From contig JBFLVQ010000385.1 in NCBI GenBank assembly GCA_040758525.1, positions 1-9,149 of the forward strand: 9,149 bases of DNA, written 5' to 3'. Position 1 is the stretch's first letter, and every line of letters starts with the position of its first letter. Shown here in pieces: positions 1 to 5,988 of the stretch. Origin of the DNA: JBFLVQ01 sp040758525 (lineage in GTDB: Bacteria; Acidobacteriota; Blastocatellia; Chloracidobacteriales; JADJPF01). Below the pieces are notes generated by a model. It was not told the DNA's origin. It searched no databases and was given only the letters and a program-made list of their open reading frames with translations. The position numbers and the translations under genes are program-made.

Positions 1-57
1 TACATTGTCAGTGGGCTATTAGGCAGTTTGTTACCTCACTGCTTACCGCCTAGGTTA

Positions 58-80
58 TTGCTGATGGGACAGCAAGTTTT
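58..80 (+). terminator. Weak intrinsic-terminator-like hairpin
   Basis: TTGCTG (58-63) and CAGCAA (70-75) form a perfect 6-bp stem around a six-base loop, followed by GTTTT. This shape fits a weak rho-independent terminator for a plus-strand gene lying left of the window. The stem has only three G-C pairs and the T run is short, so it may be chance. Confidence 0.28.
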
Positions 81-83
81 ATC

Positions 84-112
84 TTGACATTAACTGTTAG
101 GCATATTATCTT
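84..112 (+). promoter_or_regulatory. Sigma-70-like promoter match facing the CHAT gene
   Basis: A perfect -35 hexamer TTGACA (84-89) is followed after 17 bases by TATCTT (107-112), which matches four of six -10 positions. It points right, into the 3' end of the minus-strand CHAT gene, where no plus-strand gene is credible. If active it would give an antisense transcript; in AT-rich spacer DNA a chance match is just as likely. Confidence 0.2.
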
Positions 113-129
113 TCCTAACTGTATATGCC
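100..129. repeat. Inverted repeat downstream of the CHAT gene
   Basis: GGCATAT (100-106) is the exact reverse complement of ATATGCC (123-129), with a 16-base loop. An alternative, mutually exclusive hairpin uses GTTAGG (96-101) and CCTAAC (114-119). The structure lies about 36 bases beyond the stop of the minus-strand CHAT gene, but no T run follows it in that direction, so it is not a convincing intrinsic terminator. It could be a 3'-end processing or stability hairpin. Confidence 0.25.
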
Positions 130-164
130 CTTGTAAAACAATTACTTACGCGACCTCACGTCGC

Positions 165-3100
165 TCATCGCCATTCACCCTGTATCACAAATGCCGCCCA
201 GAAGTAGGGGGATGACCAGCGTTTCTGTTTCATCATTTCAAGTTGTGCTGTGCGTAGTGCTGCCGCTGGTTGTCGGTTTTCTTTCAGCATTGCTTGGTAA
301 AAACGCTTCATTAATTCCGCAGTGGCAAGATCGTCAACTTGCCATAAGCTTGCGATAACACGTCGAGCGCCTGCATACATAAATCCGCGTGTCAATCCAA
401 CCAACCCTTCCCCTTTAATCTCTTTGCCCAAGCCTGTCTGACAGGCGCTTAGCACAACAACATCTGCTAGGAGTCGCAGATTGTAAATTTCATGCATTCT
501 GAGAAAGCCATCCTGTGGGTTGCCGTTTTCATCAACAAGCGAAAGTACCAATCCAGATAGCTCAGGATGTTTACTGTTAAGCAGGCCATGGGTAGCAAAA
601 TGAACAATGCGATAGTTGCTTAGTTCACCGCTTAAAGCCTTAGCGCGGTTGGCTTGGAAATCGGTCGCTTTTAGAAGCGACTTGGCAGGAACGAGCGAAA
701 CAATTGCATCGGCCTCTTCACGTGAGAATGGCAAGCGAGAAAGATTCCCACGATCCAGGCTTCGTAGTGCACGCGTCAAGTAAGAATCATCCAGGTCACC
801 GTGTATAGATGATGGAGTTTCTACAACTGAACGAGTATTAACACTGGCTCTCGGATGGCTGGCCTTTCGTTTCCTTGCTATCAACAAGCGTGGATCATTG
901 GCATCAAAGACTGGATCGGCAAGCACGGCAATAGTTTTGGAGACAACCGCACGCCCAACCGTCTCGCGTCGAATCATCGATAAGACTGACGCCGATGGTA
1001 GATTGATAATTTCATGCTCAGCGATCAATGGTCGGTAGCTATTGTCGTTTAATGGAATCGGCAATGCAGCGAATGGCAGATATTCGAGCACATCCGAGGC
1101 AACAATCAGTAATCGCTTGTTTTTCCATTCTCCTTGCAGTGAGTCAGCAATGGGAGCAAACAAAATTCTGCTTAAGGCAGTGGCTTCAGTTTGAAACTTA
1201 GCATCTGCATCGCTGATGCGCGCAAGCTGCTCTGTCTCAGTCAATCCTGCTTTGGGTTGGCGCGCAGTCAACAATTCATAGACTGTGCGTGTAGCATTTT
1301 CGATCTCTAGACGTGGTGGAAGTGGATGGCTAATGATTGTGTTTGGTGTTACAGCCCATAGCCAACTATGCTTTTCGCCAAGTGCGAATTCCAACAAGAT
1401 CGTGTTTTGATCAAGCAGTTGTTGAATCTCTGTAACAGCAAGTGGCTCTGGTCGAGTGAGGGCAGCATAGCGTGGGCTGGATGTACGAATCTGGGCTTCT
1501 ACTTCGCGGTAGCGAGAGGTAAGCTCAGCAATCTCTTTATCAAATGCTGCTACTAGTGCTTCCGCTCCTTTTTTATCAAAAGTGTTTGTGCGAGCCACCG
1601 CCTTTGCATTCAACTGCTGTTGTAATGTACGTTCGCGTTCAAGCAGTTGTGGATCAACACCCTCACGTATATCAACGTTAGATTCGGCGAGTTGTTCAAG
1701 TAGGCTACGTGCTCGTGCACGTTCACTGGCTTGCAAGGCCAGAATATCGTGCCTTGCTGCGGGCTCTTTTTGATGTAATGACATCAATAGATCTATGTAG
1801 AGAGCAAAGCTATTTTGCGCGGAGGTGAAGAAAGTTGCACGAAAGTCTTTACTAGCGACATCAGCACGTAGGGATTCGATAATATCGAGTGACTGTTCGA
1901 TCTGTTTACGAGCTTCGACTAGCTTGCCTAAAGAATAATTCGCTTGTGCAATACTATGCAATATGTTGGCTTCTGCTCTACGTTGTCTATTCAAGCGTGA
2001 TTGATTTAACGCCTGGTTAAGAAGGTTTATAGCATTTTCCGCATCTCCTGATAATAAGGCAAGATCACCAAGAGCCCTGAGTGTACTGGCCACACAAATG
2101 GTATCTCCCAAAGTCTGACAGGATTTTAGTTGTGCGTTGTAACAATCTAAAGCTTTCTGCTTATCACCTAAGGCAAAATAGATATGACCACTATATCCAA
2201 GCGTACGCGACTCAATCTTTATATCACCAATCTCGCGCGCAAGCGCAAGCGCACGATTTTGGAATTCAAGCGCTTTCTGCATCTCCCCAAGTTTAAGATA
2301 AGCTGCTCCTAAGTCATTGAACGCCTTACATTGCATGGATTTCTGCTGCATTGATGAGAATGTTGATGCTGCTTGATGAAAATATTCAATGGCACGTTGT
2401 GGGTCACCTAATAGATGATAGGTTATGCCAATATTTTCAATCACCGTCGCCTCTCCAAAGCGAGCAGATAAGCTTGCGAAGATCTGTCTTGCCTGGTTAT
2501 AAGCGTCAAGAGCTTTTTGACTATTTCCTAGGTCTTGATAGATATTGCCAAACTGCCCATTCAGATTCGCCTCTTGGTAGCGCTCGCCAAGAGCTTGTGC
2601 GATCTCAATTGCCTTATTGGCGTAATTGAGTGCAATTTGCAGTTCACCGAGTAGGTGGTATTGATTGATAAGGCGTTGCAATAATCTCAGTTCACTCTTG
2701 CGGTCGCCCAACTCGCGCCATAGACCCAAGGCTCTTTCATAGTGTGCAATTGTCTGGCGTCTCTGTTCTAACGTTACTGAGTCTCTTGTCTGCACCCCTT
2801 CCATTTCGGCTCTCTCAGCCATAACACGGATTTTGTCTTGAGGTAGGGCAGGACGCTGTTCTTCTACCTTGATTGTATATCGTTTAGATGTAACCTCCTT
2901 ATTAGGAGCATAAATCTCCAATCTATAATTTCCTGAAGTCTCAGCAATGTACGAAAATATACTAATACCCTGATGAAAGTTAAGAACATTTCCATCTGCA
3001 GTGCTTAGCAGAGGCTTATTCCCAGACTGTCTGCTTTGATCGGGAGCAAACAGTTCTGCCATTACATTGATCTGTTTATGGTCAATAGACAGCCGCAAGT

Positions 3101-3311
3101 AGTCTCCTGAAGAGAGAAAGATCTGCCAGCTATGTGACTGTCCACTGGAAATTTCGCGTTCAACTGGCACATTGGACGTGAGTTCTTGTTGTATTGAGTT
3201 TGCAGAAGAGCGCCATTGGCCGAGCGCGAGTATTGCAATTGAGAACAGTACACAGAGAAAAATAATCTTTGGGAAAAATGTAGGAAGCTTGGCAGTGATC
3301 AGCTTCGTCAT
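165..3311 (-). CDS. TPR-CHAT domain protein, putative cysteine peptidase, exported or membrane-anchored
   Basis: This 1048-residue protein has a basic N-terminus and a hydrophobic segment at about 14-31, so it is a signal peptide or N-in anchor. A beta-rich domain resembling PPC/pre-peptidase C-terminal modules follows (about 45-150). About seven TPR units fill 185-480, seen as repeated LG(D/N/E)xxKAL patterns, then a helical linker (480-620). The C-terminal CHAT domain (about 735-1045) belongs to the caspase-like clan. Its putative catalytic pair is present: His908 in HFATHG and Cys957 in VLSACQTG; the conserved GLTRGFMYAGA and SLWQVDD segments follow. Known CHAT proteins include proteases that cleave partner proteins, but the substrate here is unknown. 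It is the last gene of the operon with the anti-sigma and sigma genes; the gap is 65 bases. The ATG has AGGA 10 bases upstream (plus-strand 3322-3325). The domain call is secure; export and substrate are inferred. Confidence 0.93.
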   Translation of the reverse strand: MTKLITAKLPTFFPKIIFLCVLFSIAILALGQWRSSANSIQQELTSNVPVEREISSGQSHSWQIFLSSGDYLRLSIDHKQINVMAELFAPDQSRQSGNKPLLSTADGNVLNFHQGISIFSYIAETSGNYRLEIYAPNKEVTSKRYTIKVEEQRPALPQDKIRVMAERAEMEGVQTRDSVTLEQRRQTIAHYERALGLWRELGDRKSELRLLQRLINQYHLLGELQIALNYANKAIEIAQALGERYQEANLNGQFGNIYQDLGNSQKALDAYNQARQIFASLSARFGEATVIENIGITYHLLGDPQRAIEYFHQAASTFSSMQQKSMQCKAFNDLGAAYLKLGEMQKALEFQNRALALAREIGDIKIESRTLGYSGHIYFALGDKQKALDCYNAQLKSCQTLGDTICVASTLRALGDLALLSGDAENAINLLNQALNQSRLNRQRRAEANILHSIAQANYSLGKLVEARKQIEQSLDIIESLRADVASKDFRATFFTSAQNSFALYIDLLMSLHQKEPAARHDILALQASERARARSLLEQLAESNVDIREGVDPQLLERERTLQQQLNAKAVARTNTFDKKGAEALVAAFDKEIAELTSRYREVEAQIRTSSPRYAALTRPEPLAVTEIQQLLDQNTILLEFALGEKHSWLWAVTPNTIISHPLPPRLEIENATRTVYELLTARQPKAGLTETEQLARISDADAKFQTEATALSRILFAPIADSLQGEWKNKRLLIVASDVLEYLPFAALPIPLNDNSYRPLIAEHEIINLPSASVLSMIRRETVGRAVVSKTIAVLADPVFDANDPRLLIARKRKASHPRASVNTRSVVETPSSIHGDLDDSYLTRALRSLDRGNLSRLPFSREEADAIVSLVPAKSLLKATDFQANRAKALSGELSNYRIVHFATHGLLNSKHPELSGLVLSLVDENGNPQDGFLRMHEIYNLRLLADVVVLSACQTGLGKEIKGEGLVGLTRGFMYAGARRVIASLWQVDDLATAELMKRFYQAMLKENRQPAAALRTAQLEMMKQKRWSSPYFWAAFVIQGEWR

Positions 3312-3376
3312 TTTTATATTATCCTTTCCAGTTCAATTAATCATTGGCTTTGATCATCTGTAGACACACCGAGATT

Positions 3377-4342
3377 TTACTGTCTTATTACTCTGAAAAA
3401 GTAGCGATTACTCTCTTCTGGCTCACCTCTCTGGTTGATTAGGGAGAGTGTTAGTATATAATCGCCTAGCACCAATTTGCTGGCGGGAATCTCAACTGTA
3501 ATGACAGCGCCATGAGTATTGTCAATGTGAGGTCTGGTAGTTTGTTGTTTCCAGATCTGTTGACCTGCGACCATACGTACACTAGCTTGAAACCGCTGTG
3601 TATCGTTCTGCGCTACCTTCATCTGCAAACGCACTACATCGGTCTTGAGTGGTATTGTCAATGTTTGTGGATCGCCGCCGCTACGTATCAGCGTTGGTGA
3701 AAGCAGAAAAGAGAAGATTGTGGGGCGTGGGGATTGTGTAGGTAGTGTCTGGGCCGATTGTTGTGCAAGAGCATCCCGCTCGGCATTTAATCGTTGTAGT
3801 TCGGTAATCAATTTTTCGTGCTCGCTACGTGTCGCAGCAATCTGCTCATTAAGTGTCTGTTCGCGGCTCTGCTGTGCCTCAGTTGCGGCTTTAAGTTGTG
3901 CTATCTCATTATGTAAATGTGCTCGGTCAATGAAAAGCCAGAGACTGCCAGCCACAAACAACAACATTGCGCTGGTCAGAGCAAGCTGCCAAGATACCGG
4001 CGAGATGCCTAGCTTCTCAAACAGCCTGATCGGTAATGAAACTACTGGCTCGATGGTTGCTGCTAATTTTGACTTATCTGTCTGCTCAATCAGGTTTCTC
4101 GCGACTATGACACGCTGACGATGAACTGGAGATGCTAGATAATGGTGCTCAAATCTTTCTAGATCTTCAGGCGAAAGTCTGCCCCGAACATAACCATCAA
4201 CCAGGCTGTTCTCGATCTCCCACATCTGCTCAAACTTTTCATCATCAGTAAAGAGTTGCTGTTCCAGTAAAGTAGCCTCCGCTTCCGGCAACTCGCCGAG
4301 CAGATATAGGCGCATAAGATTTTCCTGAGTATCTGATCTCAT
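3377..4342 (-). CDS. Membrane-anchored anti-sigma-factor-like protein, zinc-less, with coiled coil and C-terminal beta domain
   Basis: The 321-residue protein starts with a helical region (about 5-90: MRLYLLGELPEAE, then SLVDGYVRGRLSPEDLERFE) like the N-termini of anti-sigma factors encoded beside ECF sigma genes in Acidobacteriota. It contains no cysteine at all, so it cannot have the HxxxCxxC zinc-binding anti-sigma motif. One transmembrane helix (118-138) is followed by a heptad-rich coiled coil (140-197), a Pro/Ser/Thr linker and an all-beta C-terminal domain (about 207-321). With N-in topology, the N-terminus would hold the sigma factor in the cytoplasm and the coiled coil plus beta domain would lie outside as a sensor. 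It lies between the sigma and CHAT genes on the same strand, 104 and 65 bases away. The ATG is preceded directly by AAGAAGAG, a poorly spaced ribosome site. The anti-sigma role rests on context and architecture. Confidence 0.85.
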   Translation of the reverse strand: MRSDTQENLMRLYLLGELPEAEATLLEQQLFTDDEKFEQMWEIENSLVDGYVRGRLSPEDLERFEHHYLASPVHRQRVIVARNLIEQTDKSKLAATIEPVVSLPIRLFEKLGISPVSWQLALTSAMLLFVAGSLWLFIDRAHLHNEIAQLKAATEAQQSREQTLNEQIAATRSEHEKLITELQRLNAERDALAQQSAQTLPTQSPRPTIFSFLLSPTLIRSGGDPQTLTIPLKTDVVRLQMKVAQNDTQRFQASVRMVAGQQIWKQQTTRPHIDNTHGAVITVEIPASKLVLGDYILTLSLINQRGEPEESNRYFFRVIRQ

Positions 4343-4374
4343 CTCTTCTTACGGTTTTGCGTTTCTTGCTTGAG

Positions 4375-4399
4375 TAGAACTATTCTGATACATTGTTCC
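4375..4399 (-). promoter_or_regulatory. ECF/sigma-E-like promoter match before the anti-sigma gene
   Basis: On the minus strand GGAAC (plus 4395-4399) is followed after 16 bases by TCTA (plus 4375-4378). This resembles the classical group-IV pattern of a GGAAC -35 with a TCT-containing -10. A start about 8 bases on would leave roughly 25 bases before the anti-sigma ATG. No such motif is found upstream of the sigma gene itself. It is short, so chance is possible. Confidence 0.28.
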
Positions 4400-4446
4400 A
4401 ACCAATACTGGCAAAACTATCAAATCCATGTCGGTCGAGCTGACTA

Positions 4447-5088
4447 TTATTTGTCCTCTGGCGAGGGTGGCTTGCCAAGACAATTTGTTATACATTGCTC
4501 CAGTTTATCTCTGATCCGTTGAACACGGCTGCGTAGCGCATTCAAGGGGATCCCTAAACGGTCGGCCAGCGCCTGTCTATTATTGATCTTGTCGCGCCGT
4601 TCGTCTTGGTAATACTGCAAGATCAACTGGCGAGTCTCTATCGGTAGCTTGCCTAGACACCGCTCAAAACACTCCTGCTGTGCATTCTCTTCCTCTTGTA
4701 ATGGTGGCGCAGCAACAGAGTTCAACTCATCTAGACTGACTTTACGGTTGCTAGGTTTTTTGAGTGTCTCGAGAAAAACAAGTCGAGCGATGCCATAGCA
4801 GTAAGTGGGAATGTCATGAATTGTCTCGCCAGATTCCAGTTTACGTATGATGCGATTGATCGTTTCATCGGCACATTCTTCGGGAAAATGCGCACCACGC
4901 CAGTCGAAGACTTTCACCAGTTTCCGGCGGATTGCTTCATACTTTTCACCAGCGCGTTCTGTATCAGCATCAAGACAGGAGAGAAATCGCTTAAAAGCCC
5001 CTCCTGTCAATACAGATTCGGTTTGTGTGTCTCGAGCATCACTCACATCGTTTCGACTTTGGCTCCTAATGGAGTGTTTGGTAATCAC
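4447..5088 (-). CDS. Sigma-70 family RNA polymerase sigma factor, ECF-like
   Basis: The 213-residue protein has a region-2-like part at about 45-112, with the DETINRIIRKLESGE helix and then YCYGIARLVFLE. A region-4 helix-turn-helix occupies about 146-200: LPIETRQLILQYY, then RQALADRLGIPLNALRSRVQRIR, which is the -35 recognition unit. The two-domain layout with a short acidic linker (120-140) is that of ECF-type factors. The start is GTG: an in-frame TAG lies three codons upstream, no ATG lies near the N-terminus, and AGGA (plus 5096-5099) sits 7 bases before it. It is first in the minus-strand operon with a membrane anti-sigma-like protein and a TPR-CHAT protein, so its activity is probably held at the membrane by the second gene's product. 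The ECF subgroup and target promoters cannot be assigned from the sequence alone. Confidence 0.9.
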   Translation of the reverse strand: MITKHSIRSQSRNDVSDARDTQTESVLTGGAFKRFLSCLDADTERAGEKYEAIRRKLVKVFDWRGAHFPEECADETINRIIRKLESGETIHDIPTYCYGIARLVFLETLKKPSNRKVSLDELNSVAAPPLQEEENAQQECFERCLGKLPIETRQLILQYYQDERRDKINNRQALADRLGIPLNALRSRVQRIRDKLEQCITNCLGKPPSPEDK

Positions 5089-5095
5089 ACAAAAA

Positions 5096-5099
5096 TCCT
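5096..5099 (-). promoter_or_regulatory. Ribosome binding site setting the GTG start of the sigma factor
   Basis: On the minus strand AGGA stands 7 bases before the GTG at 5088-5086. Part of the site overlaps an in-frame TAG, so no longer start exists. It supports GTG as the true start. Confidence 0.65.
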
Positions 5100-5125
5100 A
5101 GCATACCATGTCAAGCAGTAACGAT

Positions 5126-5155
5126 GGTAGGGCTTTACAGCAATTTCCCACTACC
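5126..5155. repeat. Hairpin upstream of the sigma operon
   Basis: GGTAG (5126-5130) and CTACC (5151-5155) pair, with further G-C pairing possible just inside (GG with CC across a small bulge). It lies between the stop of the VOC remnant and the start of the sigma gene. It could be the old terminator of the VOC gene or part of the sigma operon leader, but no T run follows on the minus strand. Confidence 0.3.
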
Positions 5156-5170
5156 AAGGTATGTGCTGCG

Positions 5171-5323
5171 CTAGACCTGATATAGTTGGATAAGATTACC
5201 ACAAGTGTCGGAAAAGATCGCGATTGTTACCGGCCCGGTCTGGGTAGTCGCCATTGTAAACATCACGCCTAAACCCTTGAGTCTTTGATATTCTGCTTGA
5301 ATATCTGCTACTTCAAAGCTTTA
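5171..5323 (-). pseudogene. VOC-family (glyoxalase/bleomycin-resistance fold) gene remnant, C-terminal part only
   Basis: Reading the minus strand from a TAA at 5323-5321 to a TAG at 5173-5171 gives 49 residues with a clear VOC C-terminus: FEVADIQAEYQRLKGLGV, then MATTQTGPVTIAIF and DTCGNLIQLYQV. The FxVxDIxAEYxRLKxLGV and DTxGNLIQ patterns are typical of small VOC proteins of about 120-130 residues. Here translation is stopped immediately before the fragment, no start codon lies at its head, and no N-terminal half is recognisable in any minus-strand frame further right. A neighbouring frame reads THPAKAL just upstream; intact relatives often have a similar HPA motif before the C-terminal half, so an internal deletion with frameshift is possible. 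The preserved frame suggests recent decay. VOC proteins are frequent neighbours of DGPF/YCII and ECF42 genes, which fits the adjacent operon. Confidence 0.75.
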
Positions 5324-5338
5324 GCTGGATGAGTCGAG

Positions 5339-5361
5339 CCTGCTAGCGACTTCGTAGCAGG
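5339..5361. repeat. Compact hairpin, 9-bp stem with one bulge
   Basis: CCTGCTA (5339-5345) pairs exactly with TAGCAGG (5355-5361). After a single bulged G (5346), CG (5347-5348) pairs with CG (5353-5354), leaving a four-base loop. There is no T run on either side, so it does not look like a terminator. It could be a relic of a small dispersed palindromic element inserted at the broken VOC gene. Confidence 0.45.
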
Positions 5362-5414
5362 TGTTAGCGGGGAATAATGTAGAATGTAAGATAGTATGTC
5401 CTGAAAGAACCCCG

Positions 5415-5424
5415 GTATGCATAC
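5415..5424. repeat. Perfect 10-bp palindrome GTATGCATAC
   Basis: This self-complementary decamer lies 19 bases upstream of the candidate -35 element of the DGPF-sigma operon. A regulator site there is possible. A single 10-bp palindrome is not strong evidence. Confidence 0.25.
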
Positions 5425-5443
5425 AATATTTTTCCAGCTTATA

Positions 5444-5470
5444 TGTCGATTTTGGCAAATGTCGTTCGAC
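5444..5470 (+). promoter_or_regulatory. Candidate ECF42-type promoter for the DGPF-sigma operon
   Basis: TGTCGA (5444-5449) is followed after 17 bases by CGAC (5467-5470). As I recall, the promoter signature reported for ECF42 sigma factors is TGTCGA at -35 and CG(A/T)C at -10, so both parts match at normal spacing. A start near 5477 would leave a leader of about 75 bases before the DGPF start codon. Since the ECF42-type gene is second in this operon, this predicts autoregulation. A partial second TGTCGT lies at 5460-5465, and GTCGTTCGAC (5461-5470) is itself an inverted repeat. Confidence 0.55.
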
Positions 5471-5536
5471 GTATTAGTAGAGCGAGGCTGATACAGGTTG
5501 GATTCAACCACAAGCTCAGCTCTAAAATAAATTTTG

Positions 5537-5542
5537 AAGGAG
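5537..5542 (+). promoter_or_regulatory. Ribosome binding site deciding the DGPF protein start
   Basis: AAGGAG lies 9 bases before the ATG at 5552 but only 3 bases before the ATG at 5546, and it overlaps the upstream in-frame TTG at 5534. Normal spacing therefore selects 5552. Confidence 0.7.
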
Positions 5543-5551
5543 AGTATGACA

Positions 5552-5977
5552 ATGAGAGTGATGGTTATAGTTAAAGCCGATAAAAACAGCGAAGCAGGCA
5601 TTATGCCAGATGAGAAGATTCTTACTGACATGACCAAGTACAATGAAGAGCTAGTCAAAGCTGGCATTATGCTGGCTGGTGAGGGGCTACATCCTAGCTC
5701 AAAAGGTAAGCGTGTTAAGTTCTCTGGTCAAAATCGTACTGTCATTGATGGTCCTTTTGCTGAGACCAAAGAGTTGATCGCAGGATTCTGGCTCTGGCAG
5801 GTGAAGTCAATGGAAGAGGCGGTTGAGTGGCTCAAGCGTGCTCCATTCGATGGCGGGACTGAGATTGAGATCCGTCAGGTATTTGAAGCAGAGGATTTTG
5901 GTGCTGAATTTACTCCTGAGCTAAGAGAGCAAGAGGAACGTCTACGTAAACAGATAGAGGCAAATCAGAAGCGCTAA
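5552..5977 (+). CDS. DGPF/YCII-family protein
   Basis: This 141-residue protein belongs to the YCII-related (DGPF) family, a ferredoxin-like alpha/beta fold related to muconolactone isomerase-like and YciI proteins. The hallmark VIDGPFAETKELIAGFWLW is at about residues 65-83, preceded by ELVKAGIMLAGEGLHPSS and followed by a helix (SMEEAVEWLKRAPF) and the EIEIRQVFEAEDFG strand and tail. The length is usual for the family. Biochemical activity is not established for this group, although the fold suggests binding of a small molecule. Start 5552 is chosen from the AAGGAG spacing and because MRVMVIVKA is the usual family N-terminus; earlier in-frame TTG 5534 and ATG 5546 are less likely. The gene lies 11 bases before the ECF42-type sigma gene and shares its candidate promoter, an arrangement typical of ECF42 loci. 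Confidence 0.93.
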   Translation: MRVMVIVKADKNSEAGIMPDEKILTDMTKYNEELVKAGIMLAGEGLHPSSKGKRVKFSGQNRTVIDGPFAETKELIAGFWLWQVKSMEEAVEWLKRAPFDGGTEIEIRQVFEAEDFGAEFTPELREQEERLRKQIEANQKR

Positions 5978-5988
5978 TAGTTATTGTT

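Larger units (their letters stand above)
5324..5443. other. Non-coding stretch between the VOC remnant and the ECF-type promoter
   Basis: I see no coding signal here. The long minus-strand frame across it (ending at 5308) is low-complexity and overlaps the DGPF gene antisense. The stretch holds the hairpin at 5339-5361 and the GTATGCATAC palindrome at 5415-5424. It probably includes sequence degraded from the 5' part of the VOC gene. Confidence 0.5.

Noticed and set aside
3645..4118. 157-codon open frame on the plus strand, Cys/Ser-rich
   Set aside because: It lies fully antisense to the anti-sigma gene across its membrane and coiled-coil parts. Its composition is that expected from reading such a sequence backwards, and no domain is seen.
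5109..5114. TTGACA on the minus strand as a -35 for the sigma operon
   Set aside because: At 17 bases downstream the sequence is TGTGTG, not a -10, and a start from there would fall inside the coding region.
5534..5551. TTG (5534) or ATG (5546) start for the DGPF protein
   Set aside because: The TTG frame reads through the ribosome site, and the ATG at 5546 is only 3 bases after it. The family N-terminus begins at the ATG at 5552.
5308..5667. 119-codon minus-strand open frame
   Set aside because: It overlaps the start of the DGPF gene and its promoter antisense, has no recognisable domain, and runs across the VOC remnant in a different frame.
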